A model generated the notes under the pieces. The model worked only from the letters and a program-made list of their open reading frames with translations. It had not been told where the DNA came from and searched no databases. The position numbers and the translations under genes are program-made. Shown here piece after piece: positions 34,878-46,700 of a DNA stretch of 64,000 nucleotides. This DNA comes from Trema orientale (lineage: Eukaryota > Streptophyta > Magnoliopsida > Rosales > Cannabaceae): assembly GCA_002914845.1 (NCBI GenBank), contig JXTC01000004.1, positions 679,846 to 743,845 of the forward strand, read 5' to 3'. How positions within the stretch are numbered: position 1 is the first letter of the stretch; every line of letters starts with the position of its first letter.

Positions 34878-37652
34878 TTATGCAAACCTCTGCCTTCCAG
34901 GGGAGGGACCAAAGGCTAACTTTTCGCAATTCTTAATTATGAGAGTTTCTATCATTTTATCTGGTAATCCTCCAGTTAGTTTCGGACAGTATTCCAAACG
35001 AAGCTCCCTAAGACAAGGAAAATTATCACCTTCTTCATTTCTGTTACCTTGAGGAAATGACCAATCCTGCCACTCTAGCATGTGACGGAAAACTAACTTT
35101 TCTAAGGATCTGAAAGGTTGAGATAGAAAAGATCCATTAGAGTAAAATTCAGCACCTATACTCCTCACCATATGAAATCGAATAATGAAGAGCTTTTTGA
35201 GAGAAGGTAACTGCCCAAGTGGAGGCAAGAAGCAACAATTTATGCAACCAATTAGACTTATTGTTACCATATTGGAAAACGAATGGTGCCCTGTCCAATC
35301 CGGAAAGCTTGTACCTTTGTAACCATGTATACAGAGATTCACTAAGTTTCTGTGTGGTTGGAGCCCATCGAGTACTTCTTTTTCCTTTTGGGAATCATCA
35401 GCAACACCAAATGATAAATTAAGCTCACTAAGGTACTCTTTACTCTTCAAATTGGCCTCTAAAACATCTCCAACGCTAATAATATTTTCAATCCCTGTAA
35501 TGCGAAGTCCTCCACGAAGATGCTTAAGCTCTCTCAAATTTTTAATGTTGGAAGCATTACCCTTGCCCAAAACAAAATCAGTTAATGTTTGCAGATCCTT
35601 CATGTTACACATTCCCGCTGGCATCTCTTTTATGTTTGTACCTCTTATGTCGAGATGACGCAAATTGATTAGGCTTCCCATGTAGGCTGGTAACTGTGTG
35701 AGATATTTACAACTTAACAACAGTAATGTTTGCAAGTTGTACAGAGTACAAATGTGATCAGGTATTACTTTTAGACGAGTGGATGATAGACTCAAGTACC
35801 TTAAATGCTTTAAATTGCCAATAGAACAGGGCAATTCTGTGATAGGATACTGAGAAAGAGAGAGAACTCGCAGGTATCGTGCTGACGGCAATAGTACGTC
35901 CAGTACCCATTTGTTCCATATGAGCTCCTCACCCACCTCTGGGCATCCTATTGGTAGAAACGTCCGTAGATGCTTAACTTCAGCTAAAGTCAAAAATTCC
36001 AAAACGCCATCGATGTTCTTTTTTTCATATGACAAATGATGAATGCTGTTGCCTGTAGCGCTACTCAAGTCATCATGTTCCAATCTCAAACAAAATTTTC
36101 CCAAGACGAACTTAGCTAAGTCATTTACAAGGTCATGCATGATGAAAAGTGATCCATCTTGACTTGATTTTTGAATCAATGATCTGGATATTAGATGGTC
36201 AAAGCATTCTTCTCCAACATCTTCTATCCTTTTCCCTGTCTGGGGTGGCAAGAGATCTTCAGCCATCCACAGTAAAACCAAGTTTTCTTTTGCGATTTTG
36301 TAATTTTTAGGAAATATAGAACAATATGCAAAACATCGCTTTAAATGTGGCAGTAGACAACGATAGCTTAACCATAGGGCCGGAAGAATGTTACTTTCCC
36401 TCTCAGAAAACTCCCATATGTCGCTCTTAAGTATGTCTTCCCATTTTCTCGGGTTTCGCTCCGAGCGCAAGAGACCACCAAGTGATTTCACTGCTAAAGG
36501 AAGATCATTGCACTTCTCCACAATTTTCTTACCAATTTGTTCCAAATTTGGCGGCACTCGAGAGTAGTCCAGGTTTTTGAAAGCGTGCTTTACAAATAAC
36601 AACCAACAGTCTTCGCTGGATATTGTCTGCAAATGATAACTTGGAACGTCACTCATCCTTGACGCAGCAATTTCACTCCGTGTAGTTGTTACAATTTTAC
36701 TTCCACAAGCTCCGGATTCAAAAGAACTTCTAAGGCAATCCCAATTATCATAATTCTCATTCCAAACGTCATCGAGGACAAACAAGAACCTTCTATTTTC
36801 CAAAGCCTTCTTCAATTTGACTTGAAGTTGATGCAAATCCTTTGTATCATAAAGCTCTTCACTGTCAAAACTGTCGTCAATAAACGTGCCTCGGACATAA
36901 ACTTTTTCAAAGAGGGTCTTTGTTATTTTAAGTACATCAAAATCATCTGAAACAGTAACCCATGCTTTGGTGTCAAAATGTCCACTCACTCTTTCATCAT
37001 TGTAAACGAGTTGAGCAAGGGTTGTCTTACCAATTCCAGCCATCCCAACTATGGGAATCACACTTATTTTACTAGTACTTCCACCGACGCCACCGCCATC
37101 ATCTGATAGCAACAACCGAACGACAGCCTCCTTGTCAAATCTCCTCCCAAAAATATCAGATTCTTCCACCAAAGGAGAAGGTAATGATCGTGATAAAGGT
37201 CTATTTTGAGCACCTTCTTTTAAACCGAGGGCATCCTTTTGGTTTAAAATGAATTCTAGTCTATCTAGTATCTCCTCTATCTTGGGTTCTACTTCAGTAG
37301 CTAACGAAGTTGAAATGAGTGGAAGTACCTGGTTTGTGCTGCTTCCAGGCTCACCTTTCAACCTGCATACCAAAGTTTCAGTTTTGATCTCATCTATCAA
37401 GTTCTCGATTTCATGAGTGGCTTCCTTAAGTTCATCAAGCCACTCCCTCACTGTTGGGTTTCTGATTTGCATCTCCTCTGCACTACTGACTACTGCACTA
37501 GCTGACCATAACTTGATCCTTAACTTCTTGAGCATCTTCTCGTCGAGCTTCTTTGCTCTGAAGAAGTACAAAACCTCACGAGAAGTTACCCTTTCGAAAA
37601 GCGACTGAAACAGTGCAGAGAGAAGAGCTCCACCTACCAGTTCCAACGCCAT
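34878..37652 (-). CDS. CC-NBS-LRR disease-resistance protein, LRR-truncated
   Basis: Intracellular immune receptor of the CNL class, closest in style to RPP13-like protein 1. It is a single exon of 924 aa. The N-terminal coiled-coil domain (1 to about 150) has the family start LVGGALLSALFQSLFERV and an EDVID-like stretch (WLDELKEATHEIENLIDEI, 71-89). NB-ARC motifs in order: P-loop GMAGIGKTT (203-211), kinase-2 LFVLDDVW (290-297), RNBS-B GSKIVTTTR (317-325), GLPL as NDLPLA (382-387, the Gly replaced by Asp), RNBS-D CFAYCSIFPKNY (440-451) and MHDL (505-508). Leucine-rich repeats start at about 570. The protein ends at GPSPGRQRFA, well short of the 1000-1400 aa usual for this subgroup, at the point where U-box fragment C2 begins. 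Nucleotide-binding motifs look functional; the LRR is probably incomplete. Confidence 0.92.
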   Translation of the reverse strand: MALELVGGALLSALFQSLFERVTSREVLYFFRAKKLDEKMLKKLRIKLWSASAVVSSAEEMQIRNPTVREWLDELKEATHEIENLIDEIKTETLVCRLKGEPGSSTNQVLPLISTSLATEVEPKIEEILDRLEFILNQKDALGLKEGAQNRPLSRSLPSPLVEESDIFGRRFDKEAVVRLLLSDDGGGVGGSTSKISVIPIVGMAGIGKTTLAQLVYNDERVSGHFDTKAWVTVSDDFDVLKITKTLFEKVYVRGTFIDDSFDSEELYDTKDLHQLQVKLKKALENRRFLFVLDDVWNENYDNWDCLRSSFESGACGSKIVTTTRSEIAASRMSDVPSYHLQTISSEDCWLLFVKHAFKNLDYSRVPPNLEQIGKKIVEKCNDLPLAVKSLGGLLRSERNPRKWEDILKSDIWEFSERESNILPALWLSYRCLLPHLKRCFAYCSIFPKNYKIAKENLVLLWMAEDLLPPQTGKRIEDVGEECFDHLISRSLIQKSSQDGSLFIMHDLVNDLAKFVLGKFCLRLEHDDLSSATGNSIHHLSYEKKNIDGVLEFLTLAEVKHLRTFLPIGCPEVGEELIWNKWVLDVLLPSARYLRVLSLSQYPITELPCSIGNLKHLRYLSLSSTRLKVIPDHICTLYNLQTLLLLSCKYLTQLPAYMGSLINLRHLDIRGTNIKEMPAGMCNMKDLQTLTDFVLGKGNASNIKNLRELKHLRGGLRITGIENIISVGDVLEANLKSKEYLSELNLSFGVADDSQKEKEVLDGLQPHRNLVNLCIHGYKGTSFPDWTGHHSFSNMVTISLIGCINCCFLPPLGQLPSLKKLFIIRFHMVRSIGAEFYSNGSFLSQPFRSLEKLVFRHMLEWQDWSFPQGNRNEEGDNFPCLRELRLEYCPKLTGGLPDKMIETLIIKNCEKLAFGPSPGRQRFA

Positions 37653-38050
37653 GTTCTCGTTCTCGTCCTCCTCCTCCTTCCGCTTCTTCTTTGGAGGGAC
37701 AAATTTGGAAAAAAAAAATAAAAAAAATGAAACAAATTATTGCTGAGCAATATGGACTCGAAAATAACAAAAAGAAAGTCACTGAAAGCATTTGACCGAG
37801 TTCATGGCCTACATGTGAGGTGACTGTCACTCTTTAATTTCTCCACAAGTTGTCTTAACCTTATCCTATACAAATCTATTCTTACCTGTTGTGCTTAATT
37901 CTTCAAAATTTGAGCACCTTGTTGTTACAATTTTTACTAACGGGATATCTGTTTCCAGATTTCCACAAAGGAATATGAGTTCCAGTCGACCGTTGTGACT
38001 AAATTTGTAACTAATTGTGATATTAGTTATTAATATTTAGGTTAACGATT
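37653..38050 (-). promoter_or_regulatory. 5' flank of the NLR gene
   Basis: Upstream region by position. It contains a TTGACC element (W-box core) at about 37793, roughly 140 bases upstream of the ATG, and CT-rich leader sequence just before the start codon. Bases 37806-38050 are repeated in direct orientation at 40020-40255. A W-box in an immune-receptor promoter fits WRKY control, but a six-base match is weak evidence. Confidence 0.4.
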
Positions 38051-40019
38051 GATTATGAGACTAATAATGTTATATGAATGAAAAGAAAAGAACTGTCCCA
38101 AAGCGAGCTGGCCGCCAGCATAATAGATGCTTTTTCCTTCTTTTTTCAGTATAAAATAGATTTACTTTTGGTAAGAAAAAGAGAGCCGAATTATTGAGTA
38201 CTCGTAAAGACGACAACGCTCCTTTCAATAAAGTACATCGGGTTAGGATGTCAGCACAAGGACCGGTTTTATGGCTATCATTCTCCTCTTTATTATTATT
38301 TTATTATGCTATTTTCGTATAATTCACCATTTAATTTGGTACGGAACAAGCTCAGAGAATCCACGTCAATGATCGGTTTCTCTATTAGTATATCGGGGTC
38401 CCTGTTTGGAATCGTCATCTTCAATAAATTAAACAATTTTATGTTAGTCCAAATTTTTTAAAAGTCTAAATACATTAAAAAAAAATCAAAATTAAAGTTA
38501 ACTTCATTGAAAATTCCAATTTTAGACCTAAATAACTAAAAAAACACATTCAAATAGAACTTTAACATGTCAGAATTGTCAAATGTAAAATATTTAATAC
38601 CAAAATTATATAGCATATCATTCATTCATAAAGCTAATACAATCCCAAATAACTCAAACAATATTAGTATATGACTATATATTATTAAATATTTAAAAAA
38701 AATCTACTTGAATTACTACTATATAAAAAAATAGAAATTAACTTATATATAATCGGGGCGGGGTCAGTGCAGGGCACTTAATCCCAAGCCCGCTCCACCC
38801 CGCTAAATATTAAACGGGGAATTCATGTCCTATGTCCTGCACTATTTATAAAAATGAAAGCTTATCCTATTCGGGCTGATGCACCATCCCGTTCGGTGAA
38901 ATTGACATTCCTAATCCGAACTTTGCTTCACAATGGCCACGTGGCCACAATTATTGATATGTAGACAGTAATAATCCTTAAATTATATTAATTGTACCAC
39001 TTTTAATTCTGAGTTTTTAACTTATGTACCATTTTTGAATTTTGATTTTTCTAATTTATGTAATAATGACATTTAAATTACACAATTATTACAGTAATAA
39101 TCTTTTATCACAACATATGAAGTAGAGTTTTTTTATTGAATAACTTGATAGTAAATAAATAAGAGTTAATAGTATAAAAGAATAGAGATATTGTTTGAAT
39201 ACAAACAACATTTTCAGAGCACGCATGCATTATTAGAGCATAGCTCAAAATATGTGTGCTAAATTTTATATTGGGTAACTGCACATCTTTTTTAGCATGA
39301 ATTTATTAGAGGTGGTCTTACTTTTTTAAAAGGGTGCCACCTTTTTTTTTTCTTCTCGTACCTCGTACCTCATCTATTAATTGTTAAACAACATAAAAAA
39401 TACCTTATACAAAATAAATGGACATAGATTATATTAAAGATCTTAAGTCTTCTTCTAACTATTTTTTTTCCCCTTCATACACTCCGTTAAACATAACTAA
39501 TAAGCAAATCATTTAAAGAAAAAAAAAATTATGTAATCAATTTATCTTTAATTAAATAAATTTTTAATAGTTGTAGAAAAAATGTTGTAAATTCCCAATT
39601 CTAACTAACTCTCTCAAGAATCCTAAATAATAATTCAAGAATTCTAACTACTTAGTTATGAACGAATCCTAAAAAATAACTCAAGAATTCGAATTTTCTT
39701 ATATAGTTCTTAAGATCCCTAAAAATTATTCAAAAATACTCAAAAAAATAATTCAAAAACTTTATCTCTCGCCAGTTCTTAAGAACCCTAAAAAAACTAA
39801 TTCATTTTTTAGGAGAAATATAAAATGATAATTAAATATTTAGAATTCTAAAAATTAGGTCTCTCTATCTTGATTTTATGAGGTGAGTTTTTGTCAACAA
39901 GCCAAAAGGTTTAAGAAGATCGTCGAAACAAAGGATTAGGAAATTTCTACTAGAAATAATTAGGCATTTTCTCAGCAATTTCTACAAGGCCCAAATGTGA
40001 GAGTCTATTCTACAAGGCC
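38051..40019. other. Intergenic, AT-rich, possible gene-loss gap
   Basis: No NBS or LRR coding homology is found although this lies directly downstream of a second NLR-type promoter region. At about 38755-38915 a GC-rich island (CGGGGCGGGGT ... GAAATTGACATTCCTA) looks like the end of a hAT-type MITE. Otherwise there are only A/T runs. Confidence 0.5.
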
Positions 40020-40255
40020 CAGAAGTGAGGTGACTCTTGTTATTTCTTCCACAAGTTGACTTGACCTTATCTGAAATATCTACGTACCCCTACCTAATGT
40101 GCTTTACTAATTCCTCAAAAGTTGAGGACCGTGATGTCATCACAGTAGTCACCAACGAAATAAATGTTGTCCAGATTTTCATAAAGGAACTCAAGTGGCG
40201 GTGACCAGATTAGTACTTAATTATGCTAATATTTATGTCGAGGAATAATTACAAT
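40020..40255 (-). repeat. Orphan copy of the NLR 5' flank
   Basis: A direct repeat of 37806-38050 with about three quarters of bases matching by eye. Shared landmarks in order are GTGAGGTGACT, CCACAAGTTG, ACCTTATC, TGTGCTT, GATTT.CA.AAAGGAA and GTGACNANATT. It is not followed on the minus strand by an NLR reading frame. Confidence 0.65.
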
Positions 40256-40849
40256 CAGACCATACTTTTTTTTTAGAGACCAATTAGACGGTACTTACAC
40301 CATGATAAAGAAAATAAATAATGTTATGTTGGCAGTCTTTTATTAGTTAATTATAATTATTCAGATTAAATTTAGGTAGGATCAAATTTATTAATTAGAA
40401 TTATCAAATAACAGACAAATATATTATTGTGATGTTGTACACCATTAGTATCCATAATATTATTCTAAAAAAATAAAAAAGAAAAAAAAAAGAGAAACAA
40501 AAATTAGTTTATTTTAATATAGGCAAAAAGTGTGCTTGTATTCTAGTCACTTCCTATTTTGACATTGTTTTCATTAAATTTGGTGCGTAAATGTTGATTA
40601 GAAATTCAAATTAAATCGGAGAAATTCTTCCCTCTTTTTCTCTCCAACTTTGGGAAAATTACATTTTGCCCAATAGCCGTGCCATTCATAATGTTTCCAT
40701 TATCTTTTCCCTTCAACCGTCTTTTCTCTCCTACTAAACAATGCTCTTTTCACTTTTCTCCTACTTTTTCCCCGCAACCAAACATAGCTTTAAATTATGA
40801 GTGGGGAAGCATTGCATTTGGGCCCAGCAATAGAAGCAATGCACAAAAG
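40256..40849. other. Intergenic
   Basis: AT-rich, no gene. Around 40640-40790 a CT-rich stretch ends CAACCAAACATAGCTTTAA, which resembles one end of the GGCTATGTTTGGTTG-type MITEs; its partner was not found. Confidence 0.5.
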
Positions 40850-41130
40850 GAACATTACTAAAATACTAATGAACATGCATGGAAGAAACATGACTACATA
40901 CATAACCAAGTAGTGAGCAAGAATAACGAGACACAAATAAGATACGACACTAAGATGGACCAATACAATCATGTAGACATAGCATGTGTTATACCAACTA
41001 ACGTAACCTCAAGGAAATGAGATGTAAGAGATCTATGATAGAGGCGTCTAGAACCAAGTAACGTAAATTCAAGGAAATAAGCTGTAACATATCTATGATA
41101 GAGGGACTCGTGAGTGATGACCCTTTGTCA
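40850..41130 (-). pseudogene. Intron scrap of a further U-box copy
   Basis: This stretch matches intron 4 of the U-box copies, in particular 34100-34300: ACATTA.TAGAAT, CATAACCAA, GAGCAA.AATAA, GATATGGACCAA, AGCATGTG.T and AAGGAAATGA. Part of it (TAACGTAA..TCAAGGAAAT) is duplicated in tandem at about 40998 and 41058. No exon is retained. Confidence 0.5.
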
Positions 41131-41423
41131 AGAATCCACAAAATGCGAACAAAGAGAATTCAAAACAAAAATAAATAAATAAATAAATAAAAGGAAAACC
41201 GGCAAAGAATAAATTTTAACTTTCAATAAGTTGGCCATTGATAAATGTATGAATTACAAACACCATTCTTGTTAGAGAAAGACGTTTCTTATATGGAATG
41301 ACATTTGACATTCAATCATATAGTTTGACACTACCTCATTTACACTCTCAAAATTTTGTTGTCGTTCAATCTAAACATGACATATCGTTTGTCCATCTAA
41401 AAATTTGTTGTCAAATTGCCATT

Positions 41424-42798
41424 TAGACCATGTTTGGTGCGCCGTATTGTATTGTATTGTATTGTATTGTGATGTATTGTATTGGATTATATTGTATTGT
41501 ATTATTCTATTACAGCACTATCTTTGGTTTGCATTTGTATTAAGATATTGTATTAAAAAGTTAATTTTGAAAAATATCATTTTTAAAAATTACTTAGAAA
41601 AATACTATTTTCAAAAAATATTTAAGAAAATATCACTTGTAAAATTACCATTTTTAAAAAAATTATTTACGAAAAAACCATTTTTAGATATAAATTTAGA
41701 AAAAAAACTACTTTTAAAAATTTATTTAGAAAAATATCACTTTTAAAAAGAATAAAGTAATGTGAGAGAGAAAGAGGTGAGAGGGAAATTAAGAATAGAA
41801 AAAGTGAGAAGAATGAGTATTGTACAATATTATGTTAAAGTTAAAATTATGTAATACAGTGTAATACAGACTTTTTACTCTGTATTAGATAATATTCTTT
41901 GTATTGTATTAAATTTTGATGTCGTATTAAATAATATAAAAAATTATAACTGGTAACTAGAGCAATTGTAACTAGTAATTAAATCTGGTTACTAGAAAGA
42001 GGATAAAAATAAAAAAGAGTACTTCATTATGTGCTTAAGAGGGTGAAAAAAAAAAAAGAAGAAAAAATCAATTAGTACTTTCTTTTTTTTTTCCTCTAAA
42101 AAACAAAGAGATGATATTTTTTTTTTAAAGAAAAAAAGAGAGTGGTTGAGTTTTTTTCCCCTAAGAAAGGAACAAAAAGTAAACTCTTTGGGCTTTGAAC
42201 CCAAGAAGTAATAGGAAAGTTTTAAAGATAGCACCAGAGCACAAACCAATAAACCAAGCATGCCATGTTTTCAAGATCCTAACCTAGGTTTCTATTAACA
42301 AATACTTTCAAAGAAGACGGTTTGAATTACAATAATGCCACTGCATCGTTTGACCGCATTTTTATAATTTTTTTAGTCTTACACCGTATGAAAAATTGTG
42401 TAACCGTATATTTGTAATTATTTCTTTTTTTGTATATAAAACTCATATAAACCCCAAATAAAATGGTATTAGATTCATAACAATTTGTGATAATTCTCTT
42501 CTCTAAAAAGAGTAAATAAAATAAAAAGCTATAAAACTAATACTATTTTAAGGACTATTATCACAATAGAAGCACGAGGACATAAACCGTCAAGGTTTAA
42601 GGAACATGAGATTCAGATGTTTGATATTTAGTTTTTCAGTATTGGAAATTACACCAATATTATATGAAATAAGGTGAAATGTTAATATATACGTATAATT
42701 TTTCAGAAGTAACAAAAATATCTCTTTGGATTAATAAACCAAACAGTTTAATTAATACAATACAGAGTCCTTATACAGTTTACCAAACATAACCTTAA
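41424..42798. mobile_element. TIR element carrying (TATTG)n
   Basis: The left end ATGTTTGGTGCGCCGTATTG and inverted right end ATGTTTGGTAAACTGTATAAG share the MITE-like GGTTATGTTTGGT start and internal TGTATTGTATT motifs. Near the left end TATTG is repeated many times (41442-41500). No transposase frame is present. Poly-T/poly-A runs and GGTAACTAG motifs fill the interior. Confidence 0.55.
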
Positions 42799-42934
42799 GG
42801 AATAAAAACTTGTTGAACAAAAACAAACAGGTCAGGCTAACTCTAATCATACTCTGAAATAGAGTTTTTTCCTTCTTTTTTTTTTTTTTTTTCATTTTAG
42901 AGCTACAACGAGGCTCTAACCTTGTGCCATCTCA

Positions 42935-43075
42935 GAGGCTATTTTTGAGCCTACCACAGTTTTGAGGCTATTTTTGAGCCTACCACAGTTTTGCATCATT
43001 AATGATGTGGCACTATAGCAATGGCTGCTACAATATTGCGTCATTAATAATGTGACACTATAGCAATGGCACACA
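42935..43075. repeat. Two short tandem duplications
   Basis: GAGGCTATTTTTGAGCCTAC is repeated at about 42933 and 42963. A second unit built on GCATCATTAATGATGTGGCACTATAGCAATGG is repeated after about 45 bases with small changes. AGGCT and AGCCT within the first unit form a small hairpin. Confidence 0.7.
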
Positions 43076-43274
43076 GTACCAATTTTCTCAAAATGCCCCC
43101 TTTAAATGATAATTTTCAAGAATATTCTAGGATTTATTGTAATATATATCTTCTAATTAATTTATTTAAAAAAAAAAAGATTTATTGTAAAAGATGGGAG
43201 AGTTATTATTTTTTTTTTTTTAGGTGTAAGGAATTCTTTTTCTTTTTGGTGTAGCATTTAGCTTAATGAGCTCA

Positions 43275-43321
43275 ACGAAAAATATATGTATATATATATA
43301 TATGTATATATATATACATAG
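43275..43321. repeat. (TA)n / ATATGTATATA microsatellite
   Basis: An alternating TA tract with interspersed TG. Confidence 0.9.
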
Positions 43322-43757
43322 TGTGACACCATTTTAGAATTTCGAATTTTGGATTACAGATGACCTCGGCTATTAAGTACGGAGCATGATTGACTTTGTA
43401 AACCCCGATATAATTGGGATTCGACATACCGATTATCCACAAAAACAAACATGAAAGATAAAACTATACAATAATTGTGTAACACAATGCATGCGCAATC
43501 CACAAGTCAGCGAGTACTAGAGAACTATACATTTTTGTATCCATCCGCAGTGAATGAACAATAAAATGGCAATCCTATCCTAATAAAGACAGACCATTAG
43601 TAATTGAGCGAAAAAAACCATCAAACAACTGACTATAATGAGCTAAAACAGGCTGCATCTCCATTCCTTCGTATCAAAGCTCCCCAGGTCCCTTGTCGAT
43701 AAGCACCAAAAAGAATTCTGAAACCCCTTTATCTGAATCAAGCTCAAGATGTACTTT

Positions 43758-46700
43758 TCACCTCTTTTTTCCACTGCTTTTTGAGAACATCGAAATTTTT
43801 CTTCCAAAAAATCCGGATGCCTTAGATGATTTCCTTTCAGTCATCTGATTGCTTAATCCTCTACTAGCATCTACTTCAAATGGAAGTAATTCTGGCTCAC
43901 TCCTAATATCTCTAAGTTGCCGGAGAAGTTCCAATGCGTTCACCTTGCCTCTATCACTCCCATTGATAGATATGTTGACAAGAGGAGGTATGATGCCCTC
44001 TTCCATGACCAACTGACAATATTCAATTCGTTGAGAGCATAGAGAGAGGAGGATGTCAACAGCGTACTCTTGCTCCTCGGAACTGCCACTTTCAAGTACT
44101 TCAGCAATAGAAGTAATACACCCGCTAGTCTCTGCAACAGAGGCCCTAGCCTCTTCAATATTGCACAAATTTTTCATTATAAAAAGACACTTTTCGACAA
44201 GAGCTTTATCTGAAAGCAAAGAAACCAACTTTGGGATGCACTCCAAAGATGCAATCTGCAAACAAATGTCATGACTTGAAGACAAGTTGTACAAAAGTCT
44301 TATCGCTTGTTCCTGCAAATCTCTGATCTGGGAGTTGAGGGCACTTGAAATGGCTGTTATAGCACCAGATGCCATGATCTTTGATCTGCAATAGGGGTAG
44401 CCGGACAAAATTTCCATGATGGCGAAAACTTCTTCAGCCACTTCTGAATCCAGAAACGATGCTAAAAGACCAAATGCATCTTCACGTAAATATGGTATTT
44501 TATTTCTGCATTAGGCAGCCAGAGTAAATTAGTACTTTAGTAGAATCCCAAAGACTGTGTAGGGAAGAAGCAGCCCACATAATCAACCAAAGAGCAAAAA
44601 TAAAGACACACAAATACGATCGAAATTAATATGTACCAAGACAGTAGTTAAACAGTACAATTGTAGATACATAAACTAGCATGTACAGACCAAGTAACTT
44701 GACTTTAAGGAAATGAAGCTATATCGTTCAACCATGGTGTTTGTGCAACTTAAATTGTAGCCTTTCCCGAAATAGAGCTGTCACAAATTACTAATGTACC
44801 AACTACAAAAAATAAAACAAAGTACCTGTTTCTGCTCACAAATGTCAACAGTAACTGAAATCCATCCCTTTGAACATTTACATCATCAGAGTCACGTGCA
44901 TCGGTCAGAAAGGTGATGAGTGGTTCAACGAAGTTCTCAGGTGATAGAGAATGGTAGGCTTTATCGTTGCACTTCAAATAGTTTTTGACATCTCCGACAA
45001 CCTTACATCGTGATTCCCAAGAAAGCTCACCAAGGTTAGATAGAAATTCTAAATCTGTCTCGGAGACATTAGAACATGACTGAAAACTTTCGGAACCATC
45101 ATCAGTCTGAGCTGAACTCGAGCCATTAGCTGTCTTAGTGCGCAAAGAATCTGAACTGAAGCTAGCATCTATGGATCCAAGTGATATATTGCTGAAATCC
45201 ATTTGCAGATGTAGGTCATTCATGGAACTGCCAAAGCTAGCAATGGAAGTTGAAGAAATCTCCCATGAGTGTACTGCTTCTGGCACCTTACTTGGGTCAG
45301 TAAGCATGACCCCGTTCTGAGTACACCATCTTGATATCAAATCCTTCATGCTAACATTTGGAGTCAATGACATGTGTGTTAATTTCATGTTAGTTTTCGG
45401 ACATGTATCATGACCCTCATCAAACCACTTTTGAATCCACATCCTTTCGTAGGATTGTCCGGAAGCGATGACAACTGGATCATACATCAATCTAGAAGAT
45501 ATTGGGCACCTAAATTCCCCAGGGGGCACAGCTCTCCTTAACATGTTACTTTCAACCTCACACTGCCTGTATCTATTACGTGGTTCCACTCCAGCAGATT
45601 GATTATGTGCAAAGCCAATATCAGAATTCCCAAATGAGAATGAGCCTTGACAACTAGCAGAGGCACTTTCTGTTTGATCTGGGATGACTAAGTTTCCGTA
45701 CTTCTTGAATAGGTACAAAAAGTAGGTTAATATCTTCTTTTTTGTTGAATCAGTCTCAGAAACTTTATCTAGCAACTTTCTAATCGCTCTTTTTTCTATT
45801 ACGATAGCCTTGGGCGATGTAATATGGAGCCTTGAAGCTGCAAGTTGAAGAGCTTTAATTTCAGAAGTTACCAGGGAATCTGATGTTGAAGTACCTTTCT
45901 GGATCAATTCTCGTACAACCTTCCCGGCCTCTTCTTCACATGGTTCCAAGATAAATGTAGCTGCTGAAAGGTCATCAATTATCTGAGAGATCTGCAAATC
46001 ACATATCATATTCAGTTCTACGCATATAAGTTAGATTTGGAATAGTATGACGACTAAAGAAACAAACAAATTCATGGTAAAAATAACAAAATGATACTGT
46101 AATACTTTTACAGGTGAAAGTCCAATGCCTTAACAGGATATATTGTAGGAAAGTAGGATATTTACATGCCAAAGCTGCTAAAAGATGCAATACTTGGTAT
46201 TTTTCATAATTAATTTTGTTCTGATGCAAGGAAAGCCAATGGACTCTATAAGTGTTACCTCACTACCCATCAAGAGGAGGTTAGTAAATTTTGAAGTCCT
46301 AAAAAAAAAGACTAAAGACAATCTAAACAGGGTAAATGAATCAACGAACCTCTACAGCTAATAAAACTGGAACCATATCTTGAATTTGGCATAAACTCTG
46401 CTCCAATAAGCTCCTTGATCTTCTACATCTTGAAAGTATCACATCCCCTGTTAACGCCTAAAAGTAATTTAAAGCATCGTTAATTTTAGATTCAAAGCTA
46501 GCTATAGAATCAATAACAGGATTACCGCATTTAAGTACACAGTGAAGGAACAATAACTATTCATTGCCTCGGCTATATGTTGAAGTATGGCAATCATTAG
46601 ACAGTTCAACACGAATTTAACATGTCATAGGTCCACAAGTTTTACTCAGAAACATGTAATGTTGAATATGTTCACTAAATATTTCTGGAAGAGATAGAAT

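Noticed and set aside
41405..41746. 113-codon frame over TATTG repeats
   Set aside because: Low-complexity translation inside a TIR element.
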